Below are positions 7,985 to 16,658 of a stretch of DNA of 61,838 nucleotides, one piece after another. The position numbers and the translations under genes were made by a program. A model generated the notes under the pieces. It had not been told where the DNA came from, made no database searches, and was given only the letters and a program-made list of their open reading frames with translations. Source of the stretch: CAZCCC01 sp964497245 (GTDB taxonomy: Bacteria > Patescibacteriota > Patescibacteriia > Buchananbacterales > UBA6539); assembly GCA_964497245.1 (NCBI GenBank), contig CAZCCC010000003.1:1-61838 (forward strand). The letters are read 5' to 3'. How positions within the stretch are numbered: the stretch's first letter is position 1; every line of letters starts with the position of its first letter.

Positions 7985-8812
7985 TTATTTTTTTTGCTTA
8001 GCTTCCTTTGATTTTTTTATCGGTTTTTTTTCCTCTTCTTTTTCTCCTTCTTCTTTTGTTTCAATTTTATCTTCTTTATTTTCTTTCTTGGTCGTCTTTT
8101 TTTTTGTTTCTATTCCTATTTCAGAATTATTTCCAGCAATAAAATTAAAATGTTCAATAAGTATACTGTTTGCTTCAGACAAAGCGTCTTTTGAGGTAAT
8201 TGTGCCGTCAGTTTCAATTGTTAATATTAATTTTTCATAGTTGGTCATTTGTCCGATTCTAACGTTTTCAATTTTGAATCCAACATTTTTTACAGGAGTA
8301 TAAATTGAATCAATTGCAATCATTCCAATTTCAAGACTTTCTTTTTCACGAGCTTCTGTCGGAACATAACCTCGTCCCTGTCTTGCAATTAATTCAATTT
8401 CTAGTTCAGCGGATTTATCGGTAAGGGTGGCTATTAATAAATTTTGGTTAATAATTTCAACGTCACTGTTTTTTTCAATGTCTTTGCCGGTAACTTTTTT
8501 TTCACCGTTTGCTTTTAATTTAAGTCTTACGGGCTCATCAGAGAATACCTTCAATCTTAGTTTTTTTAAATTTAGGGAAATTTCCACTACATCTTCTAAT
8601 ACATTTGGTATTGCTGAAAATTCATGATTTACTCCTTTAATCTTAAATGAAGTGACTGCCGCTCCAGGAAGGGAAGAAAGAAGAACCCTTCTCAAAGCAT
8701 TTCCAAGAGTGGTGCCATATCCAGGGTGACAGGGATGGATGGCAATTATTGACTCATTTTCTTTGTCTCCCGATAAAATCTCAATTTTGTTTGGTAATAG
8801 TATTTTTTCCAT
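7985..8812 (-). CDS. rpoA: DNA-directed RNA polymerase alpha subunit without a C-terminal domain
   Basis: 275 aa against ~310-330 in most bacteria. The N-terminal dimerisation/assembly domain is complete: GYGTTLGNALRRVLLSSLPG near residue 31 and the EAREKESLEIGMIAIDSIYTPVKNV region. After about residue 228 the helix-hairpin-helix CTD, which normally contacts UP elements and activators, is replaced by a lysine/glutamate-rich tail. Transcription here therefore probably lacks alpha-CTD contacts. It lies between rpsD and rplQ. Confidence 0.95.
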   Translation of the reverse strand: MEKILLPNKIEILSGDKENESIIAIHPCHPGYGTTLGNALRRVLLSSLPGAAVTSFKIKGVNHEFSAIPNVLEDVVEISLNLKKLRLKVFSDEPVRLKLKANGEKKVTGKDIEKNSDVEIINQNLLIATLTDKSAELEIELIARQGRGYVPTEAREKESLEIGMIAIDSIYTPVKNVGFKIENVRIGQMTNYEKLILTIETDGTITSKDALSEANSILIEHFNFIAGNNSEIGIETKKKTTKKENKEDKIETKEEGEKEEEKKPIKKSKEAKQKK

Positions 8813-8834
8813 ATTTTTTCCCGTTAGGGATTAA

Positions 8835-9464
8835 TTATCTTGAATAAAACTCAACTATTAATCGTGGATTGAAAGTCTGTTCAATCTCTTCACCCTTAGG
8901 TTTGTTTAGTATTTTTATAGTTTTATTTTTAGAATCCAAACTAATCCAGCTTTGAATGTTCTGTTTTTCGATATTTTTTTCCAAGTTATTGAATAATTTT
9001 ACCTTAATTTTTGATGGTTTTATTGAAATTTCATCTTTAGGATTAAGTTGATATGATGGAATATTGACATTTTTACCATTAACCAAAAATAAGCCATGTG
9101 AAACCATTTGTCTGGCCTGTTTTCTTGACTTCGCAAAATTCGCCCGATATATAACATTATCAAATCTCATTTCTAGGTATTGTTGAAGAATTTCACCCGT
9201 ATCGCCTTTTTTGGCCATTGATTTTGAATAGTAACCTTTGAATTGTTTTTCTAGAATCCCATATATTCTTTTTGCTTTTTGTTTTTCACGCAGTTGCAGG
9301 CCATATTCAGTTGGTCTGGATCTTCTTTTTGGGCCATGCAATCCTGGCGGGTAATTTCTTCTAATTACGGGACATTTAGGAGAAAAGCACTTTTCTCCCT
9401 TTAAAAAAAGTTTTATCCCTTCTCTTCTACATTTTTTACATTTTGGATCTAAATCTTTTGCCAC
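8835..9464 (-). CDS. rpsD: 30S ribosomal protein S4 (uS4), zinc-binding form
   Basis: 209 aa. The N-terminus carries four cysteines (CKKC and C-x5-C at residues 9-31), so this is the zinc-containing form. The S4 domain includes MRFDNVIYRANFAKSRKQARQMVSHG. It nucleates 30S assembly by binding the 5' domain of 16S rRNA. The order rpsM-rpsK-rpsD-rpoA is the standard alpha operon. Confidence 0.97.
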   Translation of the reverse strand: MAKDLDPKCKKCRREGIKLFLKGEKCFSPKCPVIRRNYPPGLHGPKRRSRPTEYGLQLREKQKAKRIYGILEKQFKGYYSKSMAKKGDTGEILQQYLEMRFDNVIYRANFAKSRKQARQMVSHGLFLVNGKNVNIPSYQLNPKDEISIKPSKIKVKLFNNLEKNIEKQNIQSWISLDSKNKTIKILNKPKGEEIEQTFNPRLIVEFYSR

Positions 9465-9483
9465 AATTTTTTATAATCATTAA

Positions 9484-9888
9484 TTATACTCTTCTTGGTT
9501 TTTTGGGTCGACAGCCATTATGAGGTATTGGAGTTATGTCTTTAATGCTCAAAACCTGGATTCCATTGGCATTTAGTGCTCTGATTGCTGCCTCTCTGCC
9601 TCCACCAATTCCTTTGACAAATACATTAACTTCTTTTAAGCCATATGGCTTTACTTTTTCAACTGCTTTTTGAATTATTATTCCAGCCGCATATGGAGTT
9701 GATTTTTTTGGCCCCCTAAATCCGACCTGTCCAGCTGAAGATTGGGCCAAAGTATCGCCGTTTATGTCTGTAAAAGTTATTATAGTGTTATTATACGTAG
9801 CTTTAACATAAGCCCTGCCTGAACTAACCTGGCGTCTAATATTCTTTTTTGAATTAATTTTTCTACCCTTAGTTTCTGATTTTACCAT
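9484..9888 (-). CDS. rpsK: 30S ribosomal protein S11 (uS11)
   Basis: 134 aa. Diagnostic segments are ATYNNTIITFTDINGD, SSAGQVGFRGPKKSTPYAA, FVKGIGGGREAAIRAL and the C-terminal HNGCRPKKPRRV. S11 lines the mRNA exit region of the platform. It lies 16 bases after rpsM and 19 before rpsD. Confidence 0.97.
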   Translation of the reverse strand: MVKSETKGRKINSKKNIRRQVSSGRAYVKATYNNTIITFTDINGDTLAQSSAGQVGFRGPKKSTPYAAGIIIQKAVEKVKPYGLKEVNVFVKGIGGGREAAIRALNANGIQVLSIKDITPIPHNGCRPKKPRRV

Positions 9889-9904
9889 AAGTATTTATAA
9901 ATGA

Positions 9905-10294
9905 TTAGGTTTTTTGAGATGTAGGTTTTTTACCGGAGCCCATAGTTCTTCTAACATTACCCCTTACTGTCCGAGTATTAGTTTTAGTTCTTTGTCCGCG
10001 CAAAGGGAGTCTCTTTGAGTGTCTAGATCCGCGATAACTGTTAATTTCCTTAAGACGCTTTATGTTTAGTAGTACTTCTCGTTTCAGATCACCCTCAACT
10101 TTATAATTTTTTTCTATTATTTCACGAAGCAAATTTATTTCGTTTTCCTTCATATCCTTTATCCTTAGGTTCGGATTTATCTTAGCCTCATCTAGAATTT
10201 TATTTGACAAATTTCTTCCTATACCAAAAATATAAGTTAAACCTATTTCTACTCTTTTGTCATTTGGTAATGTTGTGCCTGCTATTCTGGCCAT
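9905..10294 (-). CDS. rpsM: 30S ribosomal protein S13 (uS13)
   Basis: 129 aa. It begins MARIAGTTLPNDKRVEIGLTYIFGIG, the S13 consensus, and ends with the basic RGQRTKTNTRTVRG tail that contacts P-site tRNA and the A-site finger. It follows rpmJ in the operon. Confidence 0.97.
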   Translation of the reverse strand: MARIAGTTLPNDKRVEIGLTYIFGIGRNLSNKILDEAKINPNLRIKDMKENEINLLREIIEKNYKVEGDLKREVLLNIKRLKEINSYRGSRHSKRLPLRGQRTKTNTRTVRGNVRRTMGSGKKPTSQKT

Positions 10295-10315
10295 AAAAAA
10301 TAATTATTTATTATA

Positions 10316-10429
10316 TTAACCTTGCCGTTGGCGATGCTTTGGATTCTTGCATATTATATGAACCCTTTTCTTTCGCCTGACAACCTGGCAGTCTTTGCAG
10401 ATTTTTTTTACAGATGCTCTTACTTTCAT
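10316..10429 (-). CDS. rpmJ: 50S ribosomal protein L36 (bL36)
   Basis: 37 aa. It reads MKVRASVKKICKDC, then VVRRKKRVHIIC, and ends NPKHRQRQG. The C-C-C-H zinc site of L36 is complete (Cys11, Cys14, Cys27, His32). It lies between infA and rpsM, its standard position. Confidence 0.96.
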   Translation of the reverse strand: MKVRASVKKICKDCQVVRRKKRVHIICKNPKHRQRQG

Positions 10430-10443
10430 ATTAAATAAATAAA

Positions 10444-10680
10444 TTAATAACGATAGGTAATCCTGCCCTTAGTTAAGTCATAAGGAGTCATTTGGACTTT
10501 TACTTTATCCCCAGGTAATATTCTAATTCTAAACATTCTCATTTTTCCTGACAAATGCGCAAGAATTTCATGTTCATTACTTAATTTAACTTTAAATGTT
10601 GCAGCTGGTAAGAGTTCCAACACTTCTCCGTCTATTTCAATAAAGTCTTTACTTGGGGTAGAATTTTGTTTCTTTGTCAT
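10444..10680 (-). CDS. infA: Translation initiation factor IF-1
   Basis: 78 aa. The OB-fold protein starts its conserved core at FIEIDGEVLELLPAATFKVKL and contains LAHLSGKMRMFRIRILPGDKV and the terminal TPYDLTKGRITYRY. It occupies the ribosomal A site during initiation. It opens the operon; the promoter is at 10790-10818 and the ~100-base leader contains a terminator-like hairpin at 10689-10730. Confidence 0.97.
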   Translation of the reverse strand: MTKKQNSTPSKDFIEIDGEVLELLPAATFKVKLSNEHEILAHLSGKMRMFRIRILPGDKVKVQMTPYDLTKGRITYRY

Positions 10681-10688
10681 AATTTAGC

Positions 10689-10730
10689 AAAAAAATAAAA
10701 TTCTATATAAGCTAGTGCTTACTAGAATTT
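10689..10730 (-). promoter_or_regulatory. Terminator-like hairpin in the infA leader
   Basis: On the minus strand AAATTCTA pairs with TAGAATTT, extended across a one-base bulge by GTAAG/CTTAT with a CACTAG loop. A U-rich tract (TTTTATTTTTTT) follows, ending a few bases before the infA ATG. It looks like an attenuator or a translational control element for the ribosomal operon. Confidence 0.5.
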
Positions 10731-10789
10731 CATTTTTAGCGCACTTTCTGCTTGTAATTTTTAGCTTTTTCTGATTTTATAATGTATTT

Positions 10790-10818
10790 AATTTAGCTGA
10801 ATTATTATGAAAAGTCAA
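10790..10818 (-). promoter_or_regulatory. Promoter of the infA-rpsI operon
   Basis: On the minus strand TTGACT (10813-10818) is followed after 17 bases by TAAATT (10790-10795). It gives a leader of about 100 bases before infA. Confidence 0.7.
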
Positions 10819-10878
10819 TATCTATATTAAATCATATTTTATGTAGTGTCAAGCGCCTATTTATTTTTTTGTCTAATT

Positions 10879-12627
10879 TTAGCTTAGAATTGCTTTTATT
10901 CTTCTTACTCCAGAGCCGCTTGACTCTTCTTTAATTATTTTAAAAATTCCCAATTCGCCAGTATTCTTTGCGTGAGGGCCACCGCAAATTTCAACTGAGA
11001 AATTTCCTATCCGGTAAATTTTTACTTTTTTTCCATATTTGTGATCAAAAATTCCCATTGCTCCTATTTTTTTAGCTTCTTCTATATTAACTTCTTTATA
11101 GTCAATTGGTATGTTTTTTTGTATTTGTTCATTAACCATATTTTCAATTTTTTTTACTTGTTTTTCAGTTAATTTTTCTGGATGGGAAAAGTCAAATCTT
11201 ATTCTTTCTGATGTTATATTAGCGCCTTTCTGAAAAACATGGTTTCCCAAAACTTTCCTTAATGAAGCAAGCATTAGATGGGTTGCCGTATGCATTCTAG
11301 AAGTAATCTTACTATTATCCGCCAGCCCGCCTTTAAACTTTTTTTCAGCCCCTGTTCGTGAAATCTCTTGGTGTTTTTTAAATTCATCCAAAAAACCCTT
11401 TTCATCAACCTTTATTCCTTTCTCTTGGGCCAATTCTTTAGTTATTTCTAGGGGGAATCCGTAAGTGGAAAAAAGCAAAAAAACATTTTTGTTGTCAATA
11501 ATTTGATTTTTTTCAGACATCTTTTTGAATTCTCTAAGACCTTTTTCCAAAGTTTTTGAAAATTTTTCTTCCTCGTTAGAAAGCTGTTCCTTAATAAATT
11601 CTTTATTTTCTTCAAGTTCGGGGTAGTAGTAAGAAAATTCATTTATAATAGTTTTTGCTATTTTAAAGCAGAACGCCTTGTTTATGCCGATTATTTTGCC
11701 ATGTCTAATTGCTCTGCGGATAAGACGGCGCAAAACGTAGCCTTGTTCAATGTTGGATGGAGTTATTCCCTTTTGGTCGCCAAGTATAAATGTTGCCGCT
11801 CTAAGATGGTCAGCGATTATTCGTACTGATTTTTGATTAAAAGATGAAGCGATTTTTTTGATCTCTTTAAATATAGGAACGAATAAATCAGTTTCATATA
11901 CATTATCTTTTCCATTCAGAATGGCAATAGTCCTTTCTATTCCCATTCCGGTATCAACATTTTTTTGTGCTAGCTCTTTATATTGGCCATTTGAAGTTTT
12001 GTTATATTGCATAAAGACATTATTCCAAATTTCCATCCAGCGTTTATCGCTTATATTGAAAAATTTTGGCGGTTCATCTTTTCCGGTCCAATAATACATT
12101 TCAGTGTCAGGTCCGCATGGGCCAGTCATACCCGGAGGACCCCACCAATTTTCTTCCCAGCCTAAAAAAGAAATTCTTTCATTTTTTATACCCAACGAGA
12201 GCCAAATTTTTTCAGATTCTTCGTCTTTGGGAATATTATTTTTTGGATCACCAGCAAAACATGTTATAGCTAGTTTTTTTATGGGTATTTTTAATTCTTT
12301 AGTTAAAAATTCAAAACTCCACTCAATTGCCTCTTTTTTAAAATAGTCCCCAAGAGACCAATTTCCCAGCATTTCAAAAAAAGTTAAATGAGAACTATCA
12401 CCAATACCATCAATGTCGCCAGTTCTTATACATTTTTGAAAGTTTACAAGCCTTTTTCCGCAAGGATGTTTTTCACCTAAAATATAAGGGACAAGAGGAT
12501 GCATACCGGCTGTAGTAAATAATACAGTGGGATCATTTTCCGGAATTAAAGAAGAAGAATTTATTATAGAATGTCCTCTTTTTTCAAAGAAATTTAAGTA
12601 CTTGTTTTTTAATTCTTTTGAATCCAT
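10879..12627 (-). CDS. alaS: Alanyl-tRNA synthetase, short form without C-Ala/DHHA1 domain
   Basis: 582 aa against ~875 in E. coli. The class II catalytic core is complete (TTAGMHPLVPYILGEKHP, SSHLTFFEMLGNWS, QGYVLRRLIRRAIRHG). The editing domain keeps its metal/active-site residues: HTATH (446-450) and CGGPH (548-552). The protein ends directly after this domain (GVRRIKAILS), so the C-terminal oligomerisation/tRNA-elbow domain is absent. It charges tRNA-Ala and can probably still hydrolyse Ser-tRNA-Ala. It follows mnmA by about 60 bases. Confidence 0.95.
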   Translation of the reverse strand: MDSKELKNKYLNFFEKRGHSIINSSSLIPENDPTVLFTTAGMHPLVPYILGEKHPCGKRLVNFQKCIRTGDIDGIGDSSHLTFFEMLGNWSLGDYFKKEAIEWSFEFLTKELKIPIKKLAITCFAGDPKNNIPKDEESEKIWLSLGIKNERISFLGWEENWWGPPGMTGPCGPDTEMYYWTGKDEPPKFFNISDKRWMEIWNNVFMQYNKTSNGQYKELAQKNVDTGMGIERTIAILNGKDNVYETDLFVPIFKEIKKIASSFNQKSVRIIADHLRAATFILGDQKGITPSNIEQGYVLRRLIRRAIRHGKIIGINKAFCFKIAKTIINEFSYYYPELEENKEFIKEQLSNEEEKFSKTLEKGLREFKKMSEKNQIIDNKNVFLLFSTYGFPLEITKELAQEKGIKVDEKGFLDEFKKHQEISRTGAEKKFKGGLADNSKITSRMHTATHLMLASLRKVLGNHVFQKGANITSERIRFDFSHPEKLTEKQVKKIENMVNEQIQKNIPIDYKEVNIEEAKKIGAMGIFDHKYGKKVKIYRIGNFSVEICGGPHAKNTGELGIFKIIKEESSGSGVRRIKAILS

Positions 12628-12687
12628 ATTGAATAATAATCATTATTGACTTATTTTAGCAGATTAAATAATTATTTTCAAGACTAT

Positions 12688-13779
12688 TTATAATACTTTT
12701 TTAATTATTCCCCCGCCGAGGAGTTTTTGTCCTTTATAAAATACTGCTGATTGACCTGGCATAATTGCTCTAGCAGTTACGGTAAGAAATACACAATTGT
12801 CAATAATTTTGCAGACAATAGGTTTTGACTGATGTCTTATTCTAACGCTGATTTTTTCAGTTTTTTTTGGTACTAGCCCTGATATCCAATTAACATTTCC
12901 TATTTTAAATTTATTACTATAAAGCAACTCATCATTATGATTTTGAGAAACGAATAAGGTATTATTTTTATGGTTAATTTTAACCACATAAAACGGTCCT
13001 GTTCCGCCTATGTTCAAGCCCTGCCTTTGCCCTAAAGTATAAAGCTCTAATCCACCATGAGATCCTAAAATTTTTCCTTTCATGTTTTTTATTAGCCCTG
13101 CTTTGAGCCTAAGATTTCTTTTTAAGAATGAGTAGTGGGTTTTTTCCGGAATAAAACATATTTCCTGACTTTCCGGTTTATTATAAACCGGCAAACTTAA
13201 TTTTTTAGCCATAGCTTTCACTTCAGATTTCAAGTAGCTTCCTAGTGGAAAAATCAAGTGCTTAAGCTGGCTTTGTTTTAATCCATACAAAAAATAGGAT
13301 TGATCTTTCTTTTTATCCTTACTGCAAAATAATTCATAAACTATTTTTTTATTATGCCTCTTTTTCATTTTTTTTATGTAATGACCAGTGGCTAAATAGT
13401 TACAACCTAAAGATCTCATAGTTTTTAGTAATATTCCAAATTTAATAAATTGATTGCAAAATACACAAGGGTTTGGAGTATTGCCTTTTGTATGTTCTTT
13501 AAGCCAAGGATTAACAACTCTTTTTTTAAATTGATCTCTAAAATCCAAAGTGTAAAGTTTAAAACCTAATAAATTTGCGGCTATTCTCGCATCATTATAA
13601 GAATCAATGCTACAGCATTTATTTTGGACTTTGGTTTCTGCTTCTGTCCAAAATTTTATAAATACACCGACACAGTCATAGCCTTTTTCTTTCAGTAATG
13701 AAGCGGCAATGGATGAATCTACACCGCCAGACATGGCAATGCAGACTTTTTTTTTAATTATTATTTTTTTATTCTTCAT
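12688..13779 (-). CDS. mnmA: tRNA 2-thiouridylase MnmA
   Basis: 363 aa, normal length. It has the PP-loop AMSGGVDSS (about residues 15-23) for tRNA adenylation, the nucleophile-containing NPCVFCNQ segment and the second catalytic cysteine in ESQEICFIP. The C-terminal beta-barrel ends ARAIMPGQSAVFYKG. It thiolates U34 of tRNA Lys, Glu and Gln; both tRNA-Lys(TTT) and tRNA-Gln(TTG) are encoded in this window. The sulfur donor chain is not seen nearby. Confidence 0.96.
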   Translation of the reverse strand: MKNKKIIIKKKVCIAMSGGVDSSIAASLLKEKGYDCVGVFIKFWTEAETKVQNKCCSIDSYNDARIAANLLGFKLYTLDFRDQFKKRVVNPWLKEHTKGNTPNPCVFCNQFIKFGILLKTMRSLGCNYLATGHYIKKMKKRHNKKIVYELFCSKDKKKDQSYFLYGLKQSQLKHLIFPLGSYLKSEVKAMAKKLSLPVYNKPESQEICFIPEKTHYSFLKRNLRLKAGLIKNMKGKILGSHGGLELYTLGQRQGLNIGGTGPFYVVKINHKNNTLFVSQNHNDELLYSNKFKIGNVNWISGLVPKKTEKISVRIRHQSKPIVCKIIDNCVFLTVTARAIMPGQSAVFYKGQKLLGGGIIKKVL

Positions 13780-13802
13780 ACATAAATAAGTTGATAAAAA
13801 AA

Positions 13803-13831
13803 TTGACGTATTTTTATTTAAATGATAAGAT
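13803..13831 (+). promoter_or_regulatory. Promoter of the small acidic protein gene
   Basis: TTGACG (13803-13808), 17-base spacer, TAAGAT (13826-13831), with an extended TGA immediately before the -10. The predicted transcript starts near 13838 and gives a leader of ~70 bases. Confidence 0.75.
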
Positions 13832-13908
13832 TAAATTGTAATCAGCAAACTAATAATTAAAGTCCTGATTTTTTTAAAAAAATTTAGGGCTAAAAGGAGA
13901 AAATAAAA

Positions 13909-14049
13909 ATGGTTTTTGACGAAGAAATGACAACAACTCCTGCTGAAGACCAAAATACTGTCAACGATCCTATGACTGACGAAAACCCTGAAACAGTTAC
14001 TCCAGAAAGTAATATTGAAAATGAAGGGTCAGAAGATTCAGTCGAATAG
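13909..14049 (+). CDS. Small acidic protein of unknown function
   Basis: 46 aa, too short for most gene finders. The sequence is almost entirely Glu, Asp, Thr, Pro, Asn and Ser (MVFDEEMTTTPAEDQ at the N-terminus, EDSVE at the end), with no hydrophobic segment, so it is probably a disordered cytoplasmic polypeptide. The gene has a consensus-like promoter at 13803, an AAGGAG ribosome-binding site about eight bases before the ATG and a terminator at 14067. That is unusually complete signalling for this window and argues for a real, independently expressed gene. Function unknown. Confidence 0.75.
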   Translation: MVFDEEMTTTPAEDQNTVNDPMTDENPETVTPESNIENEGSEDSVE

Positions 14050-14066
14050 AAATAAAATAATTTTTA

Positions 14067-14107
14067 CTAGAGCAGCCATCCTAAAAAGAGGCTGTTTTAG
14101 TAATTTT
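14067..14107 (+). terminator. Terminator of the small acidic protein gene
   Basis: CTAGAGCAGCC pairs with GGCTGTTTTAG (11 bp, two G-T pairs) and is followed by TAATTTTTAAT. It overlaps the end region of the convergent permease gene and may serve both strands. Confidence 0.75.
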
Positions 14108-14110
14108 AAT

Positions 14111-15241
14111 CTACAATATGAACTGAGTCGTTATTCCAAACAAAAGCAGTGCAATAAGAATATAAAATATAGACATTGGTATTTTTATTTTATATTCAGG
14201 AATTCTTTCACTTTTAACCCTGGCTTTCAGATAAATTATATATATCAAAATTATATCAATTCCCAAAGTGACAGCTCCGGTAAAGGCGATAATCCTTATA
14301 AAATCCTTCAGGCCTACAAAATACAAAATAATCGGAACAAAGGTTGCAATTACCCAGGATTCAAAATGGTGAAATTTAAGATCATACCAAAATATTTTTT
14401 TTAGTGTTAATCCGATTGATATATAAGAAGTAAAAGTGGTAATAATTCCGAAAAGAAATCCCACTATTAGTATGTTTGGACCCAATATCGGTTGCAACCC
14501 AGATAATGCATCTTCGGTAGTTAAAATGCCGGAGGTTCCAAGAATTAGAACTATAAAAAATAAATAAACAATTGCCGGTAGCAGAGTTCCAGTAATTAAC
14601 AAACTTTTTAATAATTTTCCGTTTTTACCGAGAATTTCCCTGGCTTCAGGAACAATTGACATTCCGGAAAGTGAAAATAATATTACGCCGTATGGCAGAA
14701 GAATACTTTTAAAATCCGCCGTGAATAATCGGAAATTATCAATTTCTATAAAAGAAGATCCTTTAATGAAGATAAATAAAAAAATCACAAGAAAAATTAT
14801 CAGACTTAACAATTCCGATCTAGCTATAGCTTTACTCCCAAGATAGATTATAAAAGATCCAGTAGTAAAGAATATAAGCAAATAAATAAGTTCATTTCCT
14901 CCAAACACTGGCAGCAGCAAATTGCCCAGAAACCCTCCGCCGATAATAATATAAGCCAAATTCGCCCCGAAAAGACCAATTGAATTGCTTATGGCCGGGA
15001 TAATTTTATATTTTTTTCCCAAATAAATTTCTGTATACCCTGGTAGCCGTCTTTGCTCCAAGGTTCTCAGACAAATTTCACCAAAAATCAAATGGCTTAT
15101 TATCATTACCACTGTTATCAAGGCAAAATAAAACAAAACCGGCACCACCCCGGCTTTCAGTGTAACATACGGCAAACCGAATAAACCAACTCCTATTATT
15201 GTTCCAGAAAAGGTCGCAAGTGCTAAAAAATATTTTTTCAT
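14111..15241 (-). CDS. Amino-acid permease (aromatic/HAAAP or SLC38-like)
   Basis: 376 aa with about 11 predicted membrane spans. The first span carries ATFSGTIIGVGLFGLPYVT, the unwound-helix glycine motif of APC-superfamily amino-acid permeases, and FGEICLRT follows span 2. A secondary transporter importing an amino acid is expected, fitting an organism with little biosynthesis. The substrate cannot be assigned. The -10 box (TGC TATAAT) lies six bases before the ATG, so the mRNA is probably leaderless. Confidence 0.82.
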   Translation of the reverse strand: MKKYFLALATFSGTIIGVGLFGLPYVTLKAGVVPVLFYFALITVVMIISHLIFGEICLRTLEQRRLPGYTEIYLGKKYKIIPAISNSIGLFGANLAYIIIGGGFLGNLLLPVFGGNELIYLLIFFTTGSFIIYLGSKAIARSELLSLIIFLVIFLFIFIKGSSFIEIDNFRLFTADFKSILLPYGVILFSLSGMSIVPEAREILGKNGKLLKSLLITGTLLPAIVYLFFIVLILGTSGILTTEDALSGLQPILGPNILIVGFLFGIITTFTSYISIGLTLKKIFWYDLKFHHFESWVIATFVPIILYFVGLKDFIRIIAFTGAVTLGIDIILIYIIYLKARVKSERIPEYKIKIPMSIFYILIALLLFGITTQFIL

Positions 15242-15247
15242 AGCATT

Positions 15248-15256
15248 ATTATAGCA
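15248..15256 (-). promoter_or_regulatory. Extended -10 promoter of the permease gene
   Basis: Minus strand TGC-TATAAT, then six bases, then ATG. The -35 is weak (GGGACA at 18 bases). The box sits right beside the ugd terminator. Confidence 0.55.
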
Positions 15257-15257
15257 T

Positions 15258-15286
15258 AAAAGCAGAGATTCTGTCCCCTGCTTTTT
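15258..15286 (-). terminator. Terminator-like hairpin after ugd
   Basis: Perfect 8-bp AAAAGCAG / CTGCTTTT inverted repeat around a 12-base loop, about 40 bases after the ugd stop. The T run is short, so strength is uncertain. Confidence 0.6.
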
Positions 15287-15325
15287 AAGATATATGGTTT
15301 TACAAAGTTAAAATATTATCCTTTT

Positions 15326-16630
15326 TTAACGGCCTATTCCAAAATATTTAAATCCTATCTTTTCTGCTTCTTCTCGGCTAAAAATATTTCTGCCGTCAAA
15401 TATTATAGGTGTTACCAGCAGCTCCTTAATTTTTTTTAAATCTGAATTTTTAAATTCATCCCATTCAGTACATATTATTAAAGCCTCAGCGCCTTTGCAT
15501 GCTTCATATTGATTATCAAAATATTTAATATCAGGAATTTCTTTTTTGGCATTTTTTAACGCCTGAGGGTCATAGGCTTGGATGTTGGCACCGTCTTCTT
15601 TTAATTTTTTAATTAATTTTAAAGAAGGAGAATTTCTAATGTCATCAGTATTGGGTTTAAAAGAAAGACCCCAGACAGCAATTTCCTTATTGTCAATTAC
15701 CCAAAGTTCTTTTTCAATTTTTTTTATAAACCTTTTTAGTATTTCTTCATTAATTTTTTCAACAGACTCAATAAAAGAATTGTCAATTCCTAAAGTCTCA
15801 AGAGTTTTTTTATAAGCAGCAATATCTTTAGGAAAACAGCTTCCGCCAAAACCAATACCAGGGTTTAAAAAATGCTTACCGATTCTTTCGTCTAGCCCTA
15901 TTGATTCCAAAACTTCCAAAGCGTCAGCGCCGGCTTCCTCACAGGTTTGGGCAATTAAATTAGCAAAAGAAATTTTTGTCGCCAAAAAAGTATTGGCTCC
16001 GTGTTTTATTAATTCAGCACTTCTAACCGAAGTAATTTTAACTGGAATATTATTTTTTTCAATTATAGGTTTGTATAATTCAAGCATTTTTTCTTTAGCT
16101 TTTTGTGATTCAACGCCAATTACTATTCTATCCGGTTTTATTGTATCTTCTATCGCCGTACCTTCTTTTAAAAATTCGGGATTAGAAACAACATCAAAAT
16201 TAATATTACCGTTGCCGTATTTAATAATCGTTTCTTTAACTTTTTCAGCTGTTTTGACAGGCACAGTGCTTTTATCAACTATTATTTTATAATCGCCATT
16301 AATAAACTGAGCAATTTCTTTTGCAACTTTTTCAACATATTTTAAATCAGCCCTACCATCTTGCTTGGGTGGAGTATTAACACATATAAAAATTATTTCC
16401 GATTCTTTTGTAGCCAACGATATATCATCGGAAAAAAATAAATTTTTGGATTTTTGATTTTTTACAATCAAATCTTCAAGGCCTGGTTCATAGATTGGTG
16501 ATTTTCCTTTTTTTAATTTTTCAAGTTTTTCTTGATCATTATCAACGCATATTACTTGATGGCCTAAATCTGCCATACAAACGCCAGTAGTTAATCCAAC
16601 ATATCCAGTGCCAATAATTGAGATTTTCAT
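15326..16630 (-). CDS. ugd: UDP-glucose 6-dehydrogenase
   Basis: 434 aa from the ATG at 16630, chosen because it places MKISIIGTGYVGLTTG at the N-terminus; an in-frame ATG 21 bases upstream would add seven residues. The Rossmann GTGYVG binds NAD+, and GIGFGGSCFPKD holds the catalytic cysteine of the two-step oxidation of UDP-glucose to UDP-glucuronate. It supplies a uronic acid donor for the glycosyltransferases in this window. A TTGACA-N17-TAACAT promoter lies at 16723-16751. Confidence 0.95.
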   Translation of the reverse strand: MKISIIGTGYVGLTTGVCMADLGHQVICVDNDQEKLEKLKKGKSPIYEPGLEDLIVKNQKSKNLFFSDDISLATKESEIIFICVNTPPKQDGRADLKYVEKVAKEIAQFINGDYKIIVDKSTVPVKTAEKVKETIIKYGNGNINFDVVSNPEFLKEGTAIEDTIKPDRIVIGVESQKAKEKMLELYKPIIEKNNIPVKITSVRSAELIKHGANTFLATKISFANLIAQTCEEAGADALEVLESIGLDERIGKHFLNPGIGFGGSCFPKDIAAYKKTLETLGIDNSFIESVEKINEEILKRFIKKIEKELWVIDNKEIAVWGLSFKPNTDDIRNSPSLKLIKKLKEDGANIQAYDPQALKNAKKEIPDIKYFDNQYEACKGAEALIICTEWDEFKNSDLKKIKELLVTPIIFDGRNIFSREEAEKIGFKYFGIGR

Positions 16631-16658
16631 AAAAAAATTTAAATTATGCAATCGGAAA

